NCBI GenBank assembly: GCA_026014515.1
Contig: JAOZIG010000393.1
Coordinates: 1 to 13,613 of the forward strand
Direction of reading: 5' to 3'
Source of the DNA: Candidatus Bathyarchaeota archaeon
GTDB lineage: Archaea; Thermoproteota; Bathyarchaeia; TCS64
Length of the DNA: 13,613 nt
In this document: positions 1 to 7,090 of the stretch, piece by piece
Layout of the letters: each line of letters starts with the position of its first letter
Numbering within the stretch: position 1 is the first letter of the stretch
Notes under the pieces: model-generated
What the model saw: only the letters and a program-made list of their open reading frames with translations
What the model was told of the DNA's origin: nothing
The model's database searches: none
Made by a program: the position numbers and the translations under genes

Positions 1-111
1 TATACAAGACAAAAAACACCGACAAAATTAGATACCCCCAGAGCCACCATCTGTTACTTTGCTTTATCCCAGAACAAATTAATCCTAGAAACTCTACTGG
101 AGTATCCTATT

Positions 112-118
112 GGAGTGA
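112..118 (+). promoter_or_regulatory. Ribosome binding site of the DUF1330 gene
   Basis: GGAGTGA ends five bases before ATG 124 and is a good match to the archaeal anti-Shine-Dalgarno sequence. It covers the competing GTG at 115, so it argues for the ATG start. Confidence 0.6.
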
Positions 119-123
119 ATAAG

Positions 124-444
124 ATGCCTGCTTATGTAATCGCTATGATGAATATCCATGACCCAGAAACTTACCGAAAATACACAGACAAAACCCCGCC
201 CACAGTCAAAAAATACGGGGGGAAATTCCTAACCCGTGGAGAAACAGTAACTACCCTCGAAGGAGAACCATACACGGATAGAATGGTCATCCTAGAGTTC
301 CCAACCACGAAACACGTAGAACAATGGTTAGCCGACCCAGAGTACCAAGCAGCAGCAGAGTATAGAAAAGCAGCTTCAACCATGGGACGACTACTAGTAC
401 AAGAAGGCGGAGATAACACCGCTAACCCAGATCCCAAACTCTAA
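124..444 (+). CDS. DUF1330 family small protein
   Basis: A 106-residue protein of the DUF1330 family (dimeric alpha/beta-barrel, ferredoxin-like fold); its biochemical role is not established. The N-terminal strand MPAYVIA, the helix with DPETYRKY (13-20), the YGGKFLTRGE segment (31-40), RMVILEFP (53-60) and the C-terminal DPEYQAAAEYRKAA helix (71-84) are in the order expected of the family, and the length of about 95-110 residues is normal. An in-frame GTG at 115 would add three residues, but ATG 124 is preferred because a GGAGTGA ribosome site lies five bases before it and because family members start at this strand. The last ~12 residues (GGDNTANPDPKL) are a polar extension. It stands alone, followed by a 206-base gap before the VOC gene. 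Family assignment is firm; function is unknown. Confidence 0.85.
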   Translation: MPAYVIAMMNIHDPETYRKYTDKTPPTVKKYGGKFLTRGETVTTLEGEPYTDRMVILEFPTTKHVEQWLADPEYQAAAEYRKAASTMGRLLVQEGGDNTANPDPKL

Positions 445-650
445 GAGGGGAGGGGGGGTACCCACGAAAAAGCTTGGAAGCAGCTTATTTCTATGAAAGA
501 ACCCCCAGAACAACCCAGATCGCTTCTCAATAAGTGTAAAAAAGTGTATCAGTAACGGGGTTTAACGTACCAAAAACCCGAACAATAAGAAAAAAGATCA
601 ACCTGTACAAACGGTTTTAATCACCAACAACCTCCTCAAATAAGAGAAAG
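445..650. other. Intergenic region with G-run and small inverted repeat
   Basis: About 206 bases without a gene. It holds a G-rich run just after the DUF1330 stop (about 446-459). A six-base inverted repeat (GGGTTT 558-563, AAACCC 574-579, ten-base loop) could form a small hairpin, but no T-tract follows it, so it is not an obvious terminator. TTTTAA at 615-620, about 33 bases before the VOC start, may be that gene's TATA box. I see no tRNA or convincing small RNA. Confidence 0.4.
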
Positions 651-1064
651 ATGTCTGGATCAAACAAGAAAATCAAAGGATGCGGGTTCCACCACCTATC
701 AATGAGCGTAAAAAACCTTGACGAGTCCATAAAATTCTACGAAACACTAGGATTCAAAGAACGAGTATCATGGGGAACACCACCCAAAAAAACCGTACTA
801 CTAGACACAGGCGACGGCAACTACTTCGAGATATCACAAGCAGAATCACCCAAAGAATTTGAGGAAGGTGTATTCAAACACATCGCCCTACGAGTTGATG
901 ACTGTAAAGCCGCCATTGAGTTAGCAAGGAAGGCAGGAGCCGAGGTAACTGTAGAACCAAGGGATGTTAACCTGTCCAGTGAGCCATCTATACCCATACG
1001 GATAGCCTTTTTCAAGGGACCAGACGGCGAACTAGTAGAACTATTCCAGAACGAAGAAACCTAA
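651..1064 (+). CDS. VOC/glyoxalase-fold protein
   Basis: A 137-residue single-unit protein of the vicinal-oxygen-chelate (glyoxalase/bleomycin-resistance/dioxygenase) superfamily, probably a cytosolic metal-dependent enzyme. Two beta-alpha-beta-beta-beta modules are visible: the first starts at GFHHLSMSVKNLDESIKFYETLGF (12-35), the second at VFKHIALRVDDCKAAIE (74-90). The four usual metal ligands are present: H15, E60 (in YFEIS), H77 and E130 (in GELVELFQ). The substrate cannot be deduced; lactoylglutathione lyase, methylmalonyl-CoA epimerase and dioxygenase-like members share this layout. The start is the only ATG that gives the usual short lead before the first strand; the ribosome site is weak (GAGAAAG directly before the ATG). 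It converges on the beta-propeller gene with 29 bases between the stop codons. No operon partner shows its substrate. Confidence 0.85.
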   Translation: MSGSNKKIKGCGFHHLSMSVKNLDESIKFYETLGFKERVSWGTPPKKTVLLDTGDGNYFEISQAESPKEFEEGVFKHIALRVDDCKAAIELARKAGAEVTVEPRDVNLSSEPSIPIRIAFFKGPDGELVELFQNEET

Positions 1065-1071
1065 AAGAATC

Positions 1072-1078
1072 AAAAAAA
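1072..1078 (-). terminator. T-tract after the beta-propeller gene
   Basis: Seven A on the plus strand read as seven T on the minus strand, 15 bases past the stop of the convergent propeller gene. The flanks AGAAT/ATTCT (1066-1070, 1079-1083 approximately) form a weak five-base inverted repeat around it. A plausible archaeal oligo-T terminator. Confidence 0.4.
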
Positions 1079-1093
1079 TTCTGATTCCTAGGT

Positions 1094-2719
1094 TCATACT
1101 TTTTTGGAGTACAGATACCATCCTGCAAAGATACCCACTACAAAGACAGTAACAACGAAATATGATGTCCAATAATTAGATGAACCCGTATCCCCCTCTT
1201 GGATATCATCTGATTCAGCCTGAGCCAAATATTCTCCCAGACTTAACCTGAAAATATATCCATCCGTGTTCCCAGCGTAATCAGCCATGTATGCATCATC
1301 TGATGAGGGCAAGTCTGAGGACGTGGTTTGAGCCACAATATACACGTACCCATCATCAATAATACAGTCCCAAGGATGCTCCATCCCATCCCCACCAAGA
1401 TACGACGCGAAAACATGGTTCCCATCCTGATCAATCAATAGCAAATAGATATCGGTCCCACTTCTCTTAGACTCCTGAAAACCAGATACAACCGGGAAAT
1501 CACTAGTATCAGCCATACCAGCCAGTAGAATGCCATCATCCTCGGCAACACACAATCTATTCAAGGTATCCCAACCACTATAACCCAGATAACTGCTGAA
1601 CACCAGAGAATCCCCCTCAGGTGAAAACTTAGTATAGAAACCATCAACCTCCACCCCGCTATACTCTAATTGATATGCATCGACCGTGGGAAAATCAGGA
1701 GACCAAGTCCTACCAGACAATATAGCCGATCCCTGTGAATCCACAGCTAACCCAAAGCAGTCCTCCATATCTGATCCACCCAGATAAGTGGAGTACTCAA
1801 GCTCAAAGTCCTCACTAAAACGGGTTAGAAAGATGTCTCGCTCTGATCCAGTTATACTGGACTGAAATACAGGTGCATAAAGGGAATCAGTTCCCGGAAA
1901 ATCACTACTATGAGTATTCCCAACCAAGAAGTAGCCATCAACCGGGTTGATCTCAATATCACCTATGCTATCTCTGTCCGAGCCACCGAAATAAGATAGA
2001 TAATTAATCTGGAAGCTCTGAGGGTCAAGCTTCAGTATAAAACCATCCGCAGTTCCCCCAAGACTATCCTGAAAAGCATCACCCGTAACCGGTAAGTCAT
2101 CTGAGTCAGTATACCCTACAATAATTACATCCCCATCATCACACACAATGATATCCTCTGGCAAATCCCCCCCAGAACCACCAAAATAAGAAGACCTCAG
2201 TAACTCTCCACCTATATTATAAACAGCAAAAAACGCATCCCCTTGACCTCCAACATAAGAAACCTGACCCACACCACCAACGATAGGAAAGTCCTGAGAG
2301 TTTGTAGCGCCACATACAATGATCTCATCACCTACCAATACGCCTCTCTCACAGTCTTCAAGCATAGAACCACCGATGAAAGTAGACCACATTAACTCTC
2401 CCGTGGCTGAGAACATGGCAACGAACCCATCACCACCATAGTAAGGAGGCTCCTCCGGTTGTACCCCACCCGCATAGCTTGGCTGATAAGCTTCTTGGAC
2501 TGGAAAATCAGGGGAAAAGGTTCCACCCATAACGATCATATTGCCATCAGGGTCCAAGATCAGGTCTCTGATATCGTCCATTCCGGCTCCACCCAGATAT
2601 GACCCGTAATAGTAGCCTTCTAGCTGTGTTTCTGGGGAGACCAATAATCCAGATGCCATTGTTGGAGTGAGGAGTAGAAATATGATGCTTACTATGGGGT
2701 GCTTTTTCAAAGTTATCAA
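1094..2719 (-). CDS. Exported SBBP-repeat beta-propeller with C-terminal membrane anchor
   Basis: A 541-residue surface protein. Residues 1-23 form a signal peptide (basic start, hydrophobic IIFLLL, small residues near MASG). Residues 40-480 hold seven SBBP-type repeats (Pfam SBBP, beta-propeller repeat). Each begins with an S-[TSY]-[YF]-[LFI]-G-G-like strand at 40, 112, 177, 242, 310, 376 and 439 (spacing 63-72 residues), and each has a second motif G-x-[TA]-x-S-x-D-[FL]-P at about 66, 137, 202, 267, 336, 401 and 463. Seven units fit one closed seven-bladed propeller. After it come an acidic spacer (501-515), a membrane helix at about 519-537 and a short basic end, KKV. The protein is rich in Asp and Gly and is likely displayed outside the cell, possibly binding a ligand, calcium or other proteins; no catalytic motif is seen. 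The start is TTG, supported by a GGATGA site four bases before it. Confidence 0.85.
   Translation of the reverse strand: MITLKKHPIVSIIFLLLTPTMASGLLVSPETQLEGYYYGSYLGGAGMDDIRDLILDPDGNMIVMGGTFSPDFPVQEAYQPSYAGGVQPEEPPYYGGDGFVAMFSATGELMWSTFIGGSMLEDCERGVLVGDEIIVCGATNSQDFPIVGGVGQVSYVGGQGDAFFAVYNIGGELLRSSYFGGSGGDLPEDIIVCDDGDVIIVGYTDSDDLPVTGDAFQDSLGGTADGFILKLDPQSFQINYLSYFGGSDRDSIGDIEINPVDGYFLVGNTHSSDFPGTDSLYAPVFQSSITGSERDIFLTRFSEDFELEYSTYLGGSDMEDCFGLAVDSQGSAILSGRTWSPDFPTVDAYQLEYSGVEVDGFYTKFSPEGDSLVFSSYLGYSGWDTLNRLCVAEDDGILLAGMADTSDFPVVSGFQESKRSGTDIYLLLIDQDGNHVFASYLGGDGMEHPWDCIIDDGYVYIVAQTTSSDLPSSDDAYMADYAGNTDGYIFRLSLGEYLAQAESDDIQEGDTGSSNYWTSYFVVTVFVVGIFAGWYLYSKKV
1100..1105 (+). terminator. T-tract after the VOC gene
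   Basis: A run of six T on the plus strand, 35 bases past the VOC stop codon. Archaeal RNA polymerase commonly terminates at oligo-T tracts, so this is a plausible terminator, although it lies within the last codons of the opposing gene. Confidence 0.35.
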
Positions 2720-2723
2720 AGAT

Positions 2724-2729
2724 TCATCC
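2724..2729 (-). promoter_or_regulatory. Ribosome binding site of the propeller gene
   Basis: On the minus strand AAGGATGA ends four bases before the TTG codon at 2719. The ATG inside this motif meets a stop after two codons, so TTG is the first usable start. Confidence 0.55.
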
Positions 2730-2783
2730 TTTTTTATAGATTAAAACATCTGTTCAAGACCCTTATTGGAGACTCATAATCCA

Positions 2784-2791
2784 TTTATAAA
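2784..2791 (-). promoter_or_regulatory. TATA box, probably of the propeller gene
   Basis: TTTATAAA is a near-perfect archaeal TATA box. Reading on the minus strand it would start an mRNA near 2761 with a leader of about 42 bases that contains the GGATGA ribosome site, which fits. Because it is palindromic it could also serve the divergent glycerol kinase gene with a ~34-base leader. Confidence 0.45.
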
Positions 2792-2823
2792 AACCAGAAA
2801 CAAATGAGATAGCCTCAAATAGG

Positions 2824-2830
2824 TTATAGT
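2824..2830 (+). promoter_or_regulatory. Possible leaderless promoter of glycerol kinase
   Basis: TTATAGT is centred about 25 bases before the GTG start at 2851. No Shine-Dalgarno sequence precedes that start, so transcription may begin at or next to the start codon. Confidence 0.35.
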
Positions 2831-2850
2831 TTGATCAATTTCCGGTATCT

Positions 2851-4326
2851 GTGAGACCCATTATATTATCACTGGATGAAGGCACCACCAGCGCACGAGC
2901 AATACTCTACGACGAAAACCTAAACCCCATCACCACAGGTCAACGCGAGTTTACACAAATATACCCAGAACCCGGATGGGTCGAACATAACCCACTGGAA
3001 CTATGGCAAGCACAACTAAACGCTGTAAAGGATGCCTTGAACGCCGCCAACCTAGAAACATCCAGTATCTCCTGTATTGGTATCACTAATCAAAGGGAAA
3101 CCACACTAGTCTGGGATAAAAAAACAGGTAAACCAATCTACAATGCAGTTGTCTGGCAGTGCAGAAGAACCTCAGACACCGTTGAAAAGATCAGAAACCA
3201 ATACAGTTCCATGATAAAAGAAAAAACGGGACTCATCCCTGATAGCTATTTTTCAGCCCCCAAGATACAATGGATACTGGACAACGTTGAAGGTGCCCGT
3301 AGAAGAGCAGAATCAGGGGAACTCCTCTTCGGAACCATAGACTCATACCTCATATACAGACTCACAGGTGGAAAGATACACGCCACCGATCCAAGTAACG
3401 CCTCCCGCACCCTCCTCTACAATATTAAAAACTGTGAGTGGGACGCTGAACTCTTGGAAATCTTCAACATACCCGAGTCAATGCTTCCCACTGTACTTGA
3501 CTCCAGTGGATTATTCGGATACACAGACCCAGAAATATTCGGAGAGAAAACACCCATCACAGGATGCGCAGGCGATCAACAAGCAGCCTTGTTCGGACAC
3601 AAAGCAGTTGAACCCGGTGACTTCAAGTGCACCTATGGAACAGGAAACTTCCTCCTGATGAACACCGGAGACCAACTTGTTGAAAGCGAGAACCTGTTAA
3701 CTACTATCGCTTGGAGCCTCAATGGTAAGACTGTTTATGCCTTGGAGGGAAGTGTTTTCACCACTGGTGCTGCGGTTCAGTGGCTCAGAGACGGGTTAGG
3801 AATCATAGATTCAGCTAATGAAACCGAAGAACTCGCCGCATCAATCACGGACAATGGTGGAGTGTACATCGTACCCGCATTTACTGGACTCGGAGCACCA
3901 CACTGGGACCAATACGCACGGGGAACCATAACTGGACTAACCCGTGGAGTCGGACGAGCTCACATTGTACGTGCGGTACTCGAATCCATTGCTTACCAGA
4001 CAATGGATCTAGTCGAAGCCATGCAAAACGACAGCGGCTTCACCGTTAAGACGCTGAGAGTTGATGGTGGAGCAACACAGAACACGTTCTTGATGCAGTT
4101 CCAAGCAGATATTCTAGGCACACCAGTATACAGAGGCAAAAATATTGAGGCAACTGCACGAGGAGCAGCGATGCTCGCAGGTCTAGGCTCAGGTGTCTTG
4201 AATAGTGTAGATGGTTTGAAGGACGCTGATGAAGGAAGATTATTCCAACCACGTATGAGTGAAGAAGAGAGAACTAGGTTAAAGAAAGGCTGGAGAACGG
4301 CTCTAGATAAAACTCTATCTCGTTAA
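2851..4326 (+). CDS. glpK: Glycerol kinase
   Basis: Phosphorylates glycerol with ATP to sn-glycerol 3-phosphate in the cytosol (FGGY sugar kinase family). The 491 residues match family length end to end. Visible landmarks: phosphate-binding DEGTTSARA (9-17); glycerol-binding R82-E83 in ITNQRETT, Y133 and catalytic base D242 in GDQQAALFG; VVWQCRRT (100-107); the YGTG loop (262-265); the ATP-domain stretch VPAFTGLGAP-HWD (341-353); and LRVDGGATQN (402-411). Start is GTG, which places the first strand directly at the N-terminus as usual. In E. coli GlpK, fructose-1,6-bisphosphate inhibition needs an Arg in the loop before the catalytic Asp; here that loop reads FGEKTPITG without Arg, so this control is probably absent (inference). 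No glycerol facilitator or G3P dehydrogenase is adjacent. The product could feed glycolysis or lipid synthesis. Confidence 0.97.
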   Translation: MRPIILSLDEGTTSARAILYDENLNPITTGQREFTQIYPEPGWVEHNPLELWQAQLNAVKDALNAANLETSSISCIGITNQRETTLVWDKKTGKPIYNAVVWQCRRTSDTVEKIRNQYSSMIKEKTGLIPDSYFSAPKIQWILDNVEGARRRAESGELLFGTIDSYLIYRLTGGKIHATDPSNASRTLLYNIKNCEWDAELLEIFNIPESMLPTVLDSSGLFGYTDPEIFGEKTPITGCAGDQQAALFGHKAVEPGDFKCTYGTGNFLLMNTGDQLVESENLLTTIAWSLNGKTVYALEGSVFTTGAAVQWLRDGLGIIDSANETEELAASITDNGGVYIVPAFTGLGAPHWDQYARGTITGLTRGVGRAHIVRAVLESIAYQTMDLVEAMQNDSGFTVKTLRVDGGATQNTFLMQFQADILGTPVYRGKNIEATARGAAMLAGLGSGVLNSVDGLKDADEGRLFQPRMSEEERTRLKKGWRTALDKTLSR

Positions 4327-4342
4327 TCTCTTCGTGGAAATG

Positions 4343-4348
4343 TTTTAA
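4343..4348 (+). promoter_or_regulatory. Leaderless promoter of the DapA-family gene
   Basis: TTTTAA, preceded by purine-rich GTGGAAA as a possible BRE, is centred about 27 bases before ATG 4373. No ribosome site lies before that ATG, so the mRNA probably begins at the start codon. This makes the gene transcriptionally separate from glycerol kinase. Confidence 0.5.
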
Positions 4349-4372
4349 CCCGTATATTGTCCTTCATTTCAT

Positions 4373-5290
4373 ATGAAACCTGATTCATTCAAAGGAATAT
4401 TATGTCTACCAGTCACCCCCTTCAAGAACGATGAAGTCGATGAGCCAAATATGCGAAGAGTCATAGAGGCAATAATCGCTGATGGCTGCGATGGACTAAT
4501 ACCTACTGGCGCAACCGGTGAGTTCACACATCTGCTTCACCCTGAGCGTCTCAAAATTTGGGATATTACCCTAGATGTTGCCAATAGCAAGGTACCGGTT
4601 ATGCCGGGTACTGGTGCGGTAACCACCAAGGAGAGCATCCAGTTCACGAAAGAGGCACTGGACATGGGCTGCGATGGTGTTATGCTTAGCCACCCTCTGA
4701 TGCAACAGGCGACTGATGATGAAACATATCGTCACTTCAACATGGTAGCCAGCAAGGTGGACATACCCATCATTCTCTATAACAATCCCTATTTAGGCAG
4801 GACCATGAGCCCAGCGGTAATTGAGCGCCTAGCAGATGAGTTCTCAAACGTGGTCAGCTACAAGGAAGACGACTTCTTCAGCCTACGATACAACGAGATA
4901 ATTAGGCGCGTCAGAAATAAGATCAGCATATTCACAGGAAGCCCATCCGCTTACCTAGCTTTCCTGACACAGGGCGCCCACGGTGCATTGATAGCAGAGT
5001 TCCAAGCATTCCCACACCTGATCCTAGGCTTGAAGAAGAACTTTGAGCAGGGAAACCACGAGAAAGCATTGTACTATCACGAGAAGATCGTAGAAATGTT
5101 CAGTATAATCGACAAATACTTCGTCGGCGCCAGCTTCTGGGGCAGATACAAGGCAATCTGGAAACTCAGGGGAATCGACATGGAGTACGATGTCAGGGAA
5201 CCTTACACAGCCGTAAAACCCGAACAGCTAGAAAACGCAAGAGAAGCCTTCCTAGGACTCGACGTAACAGACAAATGGTACGTAAACTAA
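4373..5290 (+). CDS. DapA/NanA-family aldolase or lyase
   Basis: A class I aldolase-fold (TIM barrel) protein of 305 residues in the dihydrodipicolinate synthase/N-acetylneuraminate lyase family. These enzymes form a Schiff base between a lysine and pyruvate or another 2-keto acid. Seen: GLIPTGATGEF (41-51), catalytic Tyr136 in ILYNNP, Schiff-base Lys164 in VVSYKED, and FTGSPSAYLAFLTQGAHG (187-204). Two features speak against a true dihydrodipicolinate synthase. The usual GTTGE is GATGE, which loses the first Thr of the proton relay. After YNNP there is a two-residue insertion (YLGRT), so the Arg that binds aspartate semialdehyde is not in register. Other lysine-biosynthesis genes are absent. 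It may act on a sugar acid or hydroxy-keto acid; the substrate is unknown. It starts 46 bases after glpK with its own promoter. Confidence 0.85.
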   Translation: MKPDSFKGILCLPVTPFKNDEVDEPNMRRVIEAIIADGCDGLIPTGATGEFTHLLHPERLKIWDITLDVANSKVPVMPGTGAVTTKESIQFTKEALDMGCDGVMLSHPLMQQATDDETYRHFNMVASKVDIPIILYNNPYLGRTMSPAVIERLADEFSNVVSYKEDDFFSLRYNEIIRRVRNKISIFTGSPSAYLAFLTQGAHGALIAEFQAFPHLILGLKKNFEQGNHEKALYYHEKIVEMFSIIDKYFVGASFWGRYKAIWKLRGIDMEYDVREPYTAVKPEQLENAREAFLGLDVTDKWYVN

Positions 5291-5310
5291 TCTTATCCCT
5301 TTCTATTTTA
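5291..5310 (+). terminator. T-rich tract after the DapA-family gene
   Basis: A pyrimidine-rich stretch (TCTTATCCCTTTCTATTTTA) follows the stop codon at once and lies in the 36-base gap before the convergent toxin gene. It may terminate the plus-strand transcript, but the T runs are short (four at most). Confidence 0.25.
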
Positions 5311-5326
5311 CATAAATATCTGAGGT

Positions 5327-5821
5327 TTATTCTCGGATATTTTCTCGAATATACTTGTGATACTCTATTACTTGGTTATCAGTGAAAGGATTTACAGCTT
5401 CAATCTCCCTTACTTTTCCTATCTCCTTGTCCATTGTGTATATAATCCTCGATCCATGGCTTCTACAAAGGGCAATCAATACCCCATCCCATGACTCAAT
5501 GTTATAGACTGTGGAATAGTCTAAGGCATCAGATACGTTATTTATCGACAAGTCCCCGTAAAGGGCATTCGATTTTGTAGCGAGTACGCCTTCAAGAACC
5601 CTCCTTACTGCGATACGAGATGCTTTCAGATACCGAGTTGTGATATGATAAGCGCCTACAATGGCGGATAAGGGAATAGCCGTGTTTCTCTTACCTAGAA
5701 GGGTTTCTGATAGAAACTCTATTGATGCATCTTTTAACGGGTTGTCAAAACAAGCTGGAACGATGATGCTAACATCGATTACGCCATCAGAGTAGACCGA
5801 GTTTCTTTCTTGCATACTCAT
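5327..5821 (-). CDS. vapC: PIN-domain toxin (VapC-like)
   Basis: A 164-residue PIN-domain protein, the ribonuclease toxin of a type II toxin-antitoxin pair; such toxins cut tRNA, rRNA or mRNA with a Mg/Mn-dependent acidic site. Visible acids: D16 in VIDVSII, D112 in NIESWDG and D131 in IIYTMDKEI, followed by the typical AVNPF strand (142-146). The second acid, normally a Glu in the helix after the second strand, is missing: that helix reads PLSAIVGAYHITTRYL (50-65). I recall other archaeal PIN proteins with the same GAYH and YNIESWDG signatures, so this is probably a subfamily trait rather than decay. The start (ATG 5821, or ATG 5815 two codons on) lies inside the upstream antitoxin gene with an overlap of 35 or 29 bases, so the two are translationally linked. 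GGATGAG precedes it. Confidence 0.8.
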   Translation of the reverse strand: MSMQERNSVYSDGVIDVSIIVPACFDNPLKDASIEFLSETLLGKRNTAIPLSAIVGAYHITTRYLKASRIAVRRVLEGVLATKSNALYGDLSINNVSDALDYSTVYNIESWDGVLIALCRSHGSRIIYTMDKEIGKVREIEAVNPFTDNQVIEYHKYIRENIRE

Positions 5822-6074
5822 CGCTCATCCATTTACCGCTTGACGGAGAGTCTTCTGTGTTCATAGGAATTGATGTCTCTCGTGTTACCTGTGCCCAGTT
5901 CTTTACTTCGTCTTCAATTTGTTCGTTTATGGGTTCAAGGACAAGTTTTTTTCCATCTTGGTATATCGTTAGTCGTCCCCCCTCCTTTATCCCTAGATTT
6001 TCTCTTAGGTGCGAGGGTACCACTAGCCTTCCTTGCTTATCAACACTGACAGATTCATCCACAGTTTCCACCAT
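5787..6074 (-). CDS. vapB: AbrB/MazE-type antitoxin
   Basis: A 95-residue protein with an N-terminal swapped-hairpin AbrB/SpoVT domain at about residues 7-52 (VDKQGRLVVPSHLRENLGIKEG, then LTIYQDGKKLVLEPI), which binds DNA as a dimer. The C-terminal part (53-95, ending KWMSDEYARKKLGLL) is the kind of flexible segment that wraps and blocks the partner PIN toxin. It lies directly upstream of, and overlaps, the PIN gene, the classical antitoxin-first order. It would neutralise the toxin and repress its own promoter. The upstream gap is 41 bases after the hydroxyacid dehydrogenase gene. A TTATTTTA box (about 6093-6100 on the minus strand) lies 22-25 bases before the start, so the pair can be expressed on its own. 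Either ATG 6074 or the next codon, GTG 6071, could be the start. Confidence 0.85.
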   Translation of the reverse strand: MVETVDESVSVDKQGRLVVPSHLRENLGIKEGGRLTIYQDGKKLVLEPINEQIEDEVKNWAQVTRETSIPMNTEDSPSSGKWMSDEYARKKLGLL

Positions 6075-6115
6075 ATGGTGAAACTCATGCCATAAAATAA
6101 GTGTTATGAGAAAAA

Positions 6116-7069
6116 CTACACGACTCTATTACCAGGTTCATCCCCATTTAGCACTTTTAAAACACCTTCAGCTACCTGTAGCGCCATTCGTTGCATTCCC
6201 TCAAGGTTGCTGGCTCCAAGATGAGGTGTTAGTATCACGTTATCCATCTCACACAATGGGCTGTCTGTAGATAGTGGCTCGTTCATGAATACATCAAGCG
6301 CCGCTCCACGAATCTTACCTGATCTCAGTGCCTCTATGAGTGCTTCCTCATCAATTACCTTGCCTCTCGCCGTGTTGACGATATAAACCCCGTCTCGCAT
6401 CGAGGCTATGTGTTTCGCTGAGATGAGTTTCATGGTCTCTGATGTGGCTGGGATATGTATGCTGATAATCTCACTCCATCTGATAAGTTCATCAAAGGTC
6501 ATCCACTGAAACCCATACTCTTTCTCCTTCTCAGGCTTTCTTGTACGACTCCAGTATGCTATCTCTGCTCCGAAAGCCTGCATTCTATGGGCTGTGGCTT
6601 CACCAATCCTACCTAAACCGATGATTCCCACTTTTTTGCCTGCAAGTTCTGCTCCTATGAGGTCGCTGTATTTTCTGCTCCATTCCCCGGCTCGGACCGC
6701 TTTATCAGCGGAGACCACGTTTCTGAGTAGTGCTAGAGTTAGCGCCATAGCCATCTCAGCTACCGTCACAGTCAATGCATCAGGAGTATTGCAGACGACT
6801 CTTCCAAGCTCCCGTGCTGCCTCTAAATCCACATGGTCACAGCCTATGCCGTGGACGCCTATTGCTTTGAGTCGTGGGTTCTGCTCCATGAGGCTTCTTG
6901 TGATCTTTATGCTTCCACGGGTGATGAGTCCATGAGCTTCCCCTGCTTTCAATGCTAGTGTGTTCTCATTACTTCCCGGTGGTAGTTCGATTACGTTTAC
7001 GTCTCTTTCCTTGAGGTACTCTATTCCCATCTTGTTGATGGGCTCAGTAACAATTACGGTGAATGACAA
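6116..7069 (-). CDS. D-2-hydroxyacid dehydrogenase (glyoxylate/hydroxypyruvate reductase type)
   Basis: A 317-residue NAD(P)-dependent D-isomer-specific 2-hydroxyacid dehydrogenase, which interconverts 2-keto acids and D-2-hydroxy acids in the cytosol. The substrate-domain loop GVHGIGCDHVD (71-81), nucleotide fold GLGRIG (151-156), catalytic R235 (NTARGK), E264 (FMNEP) and H283 (TPHLG) are all in place. The residues after the second Rossmann strand are YWSRTRKPE (172-180) instead of an Asp-containing loop. The Ser-Arg-Thr-Arg-Lys pattern is shared with archaeal glyoxylate reductases and suggests preference for NADPH. There is no ACT or extra domain, so a dedicated serine-pathway phosphoglycerate dehydrogenase is possible but not favoured. 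The start is TTG with a TTTACATT box about 25 bases upstream. It lies 32 bases downstream of the CBS gene on the same strand. Confidence 0.9.
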   Translation of the reverse strand: MSFTVIVTEPINKMGIEYLKERDVNVIELPPGSNENTLALKAGEAHGLITRGSIKITRSLMEQNPRLKAIGVHGIGCDHVDLEAARELGRVVCNTPDALTVTVAEMAMALTLALLRNVVSADKAVRAGEWSRKYSDLIGAELAGKKVGIIGLGRIGEATAHRMQAFGAEIAYWSRTRKPEKEKEYGFQWMTFDELIRWSEIISIHIPATSETMKLISAKHIASMRDGVYIVNTARGKVIDEEALIEALRSGKIRGAALDVFMNEPLSTDSPLCEMDNVILTPHLGASNLEGMQRMALQVAEGVLKVLNGDEPGNRVV

Positions 7070-7090
7070 ACCAGTTCAGGAAAACAATGT

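Noticed and set aside
171..437. 88-codon minus-strand frame opposite the DUF1330 gene
   Set aside because: It is Ser/Val/Tyr-rich with no motif, and the plus-strand frame is a clear family match.
1094..2719. DNA-level tandem repeat in the propeller gene
   Set aside because: The seven repeats are visible in the protein only; the DNA copies have diverged too far to be a recent tandem duplication.
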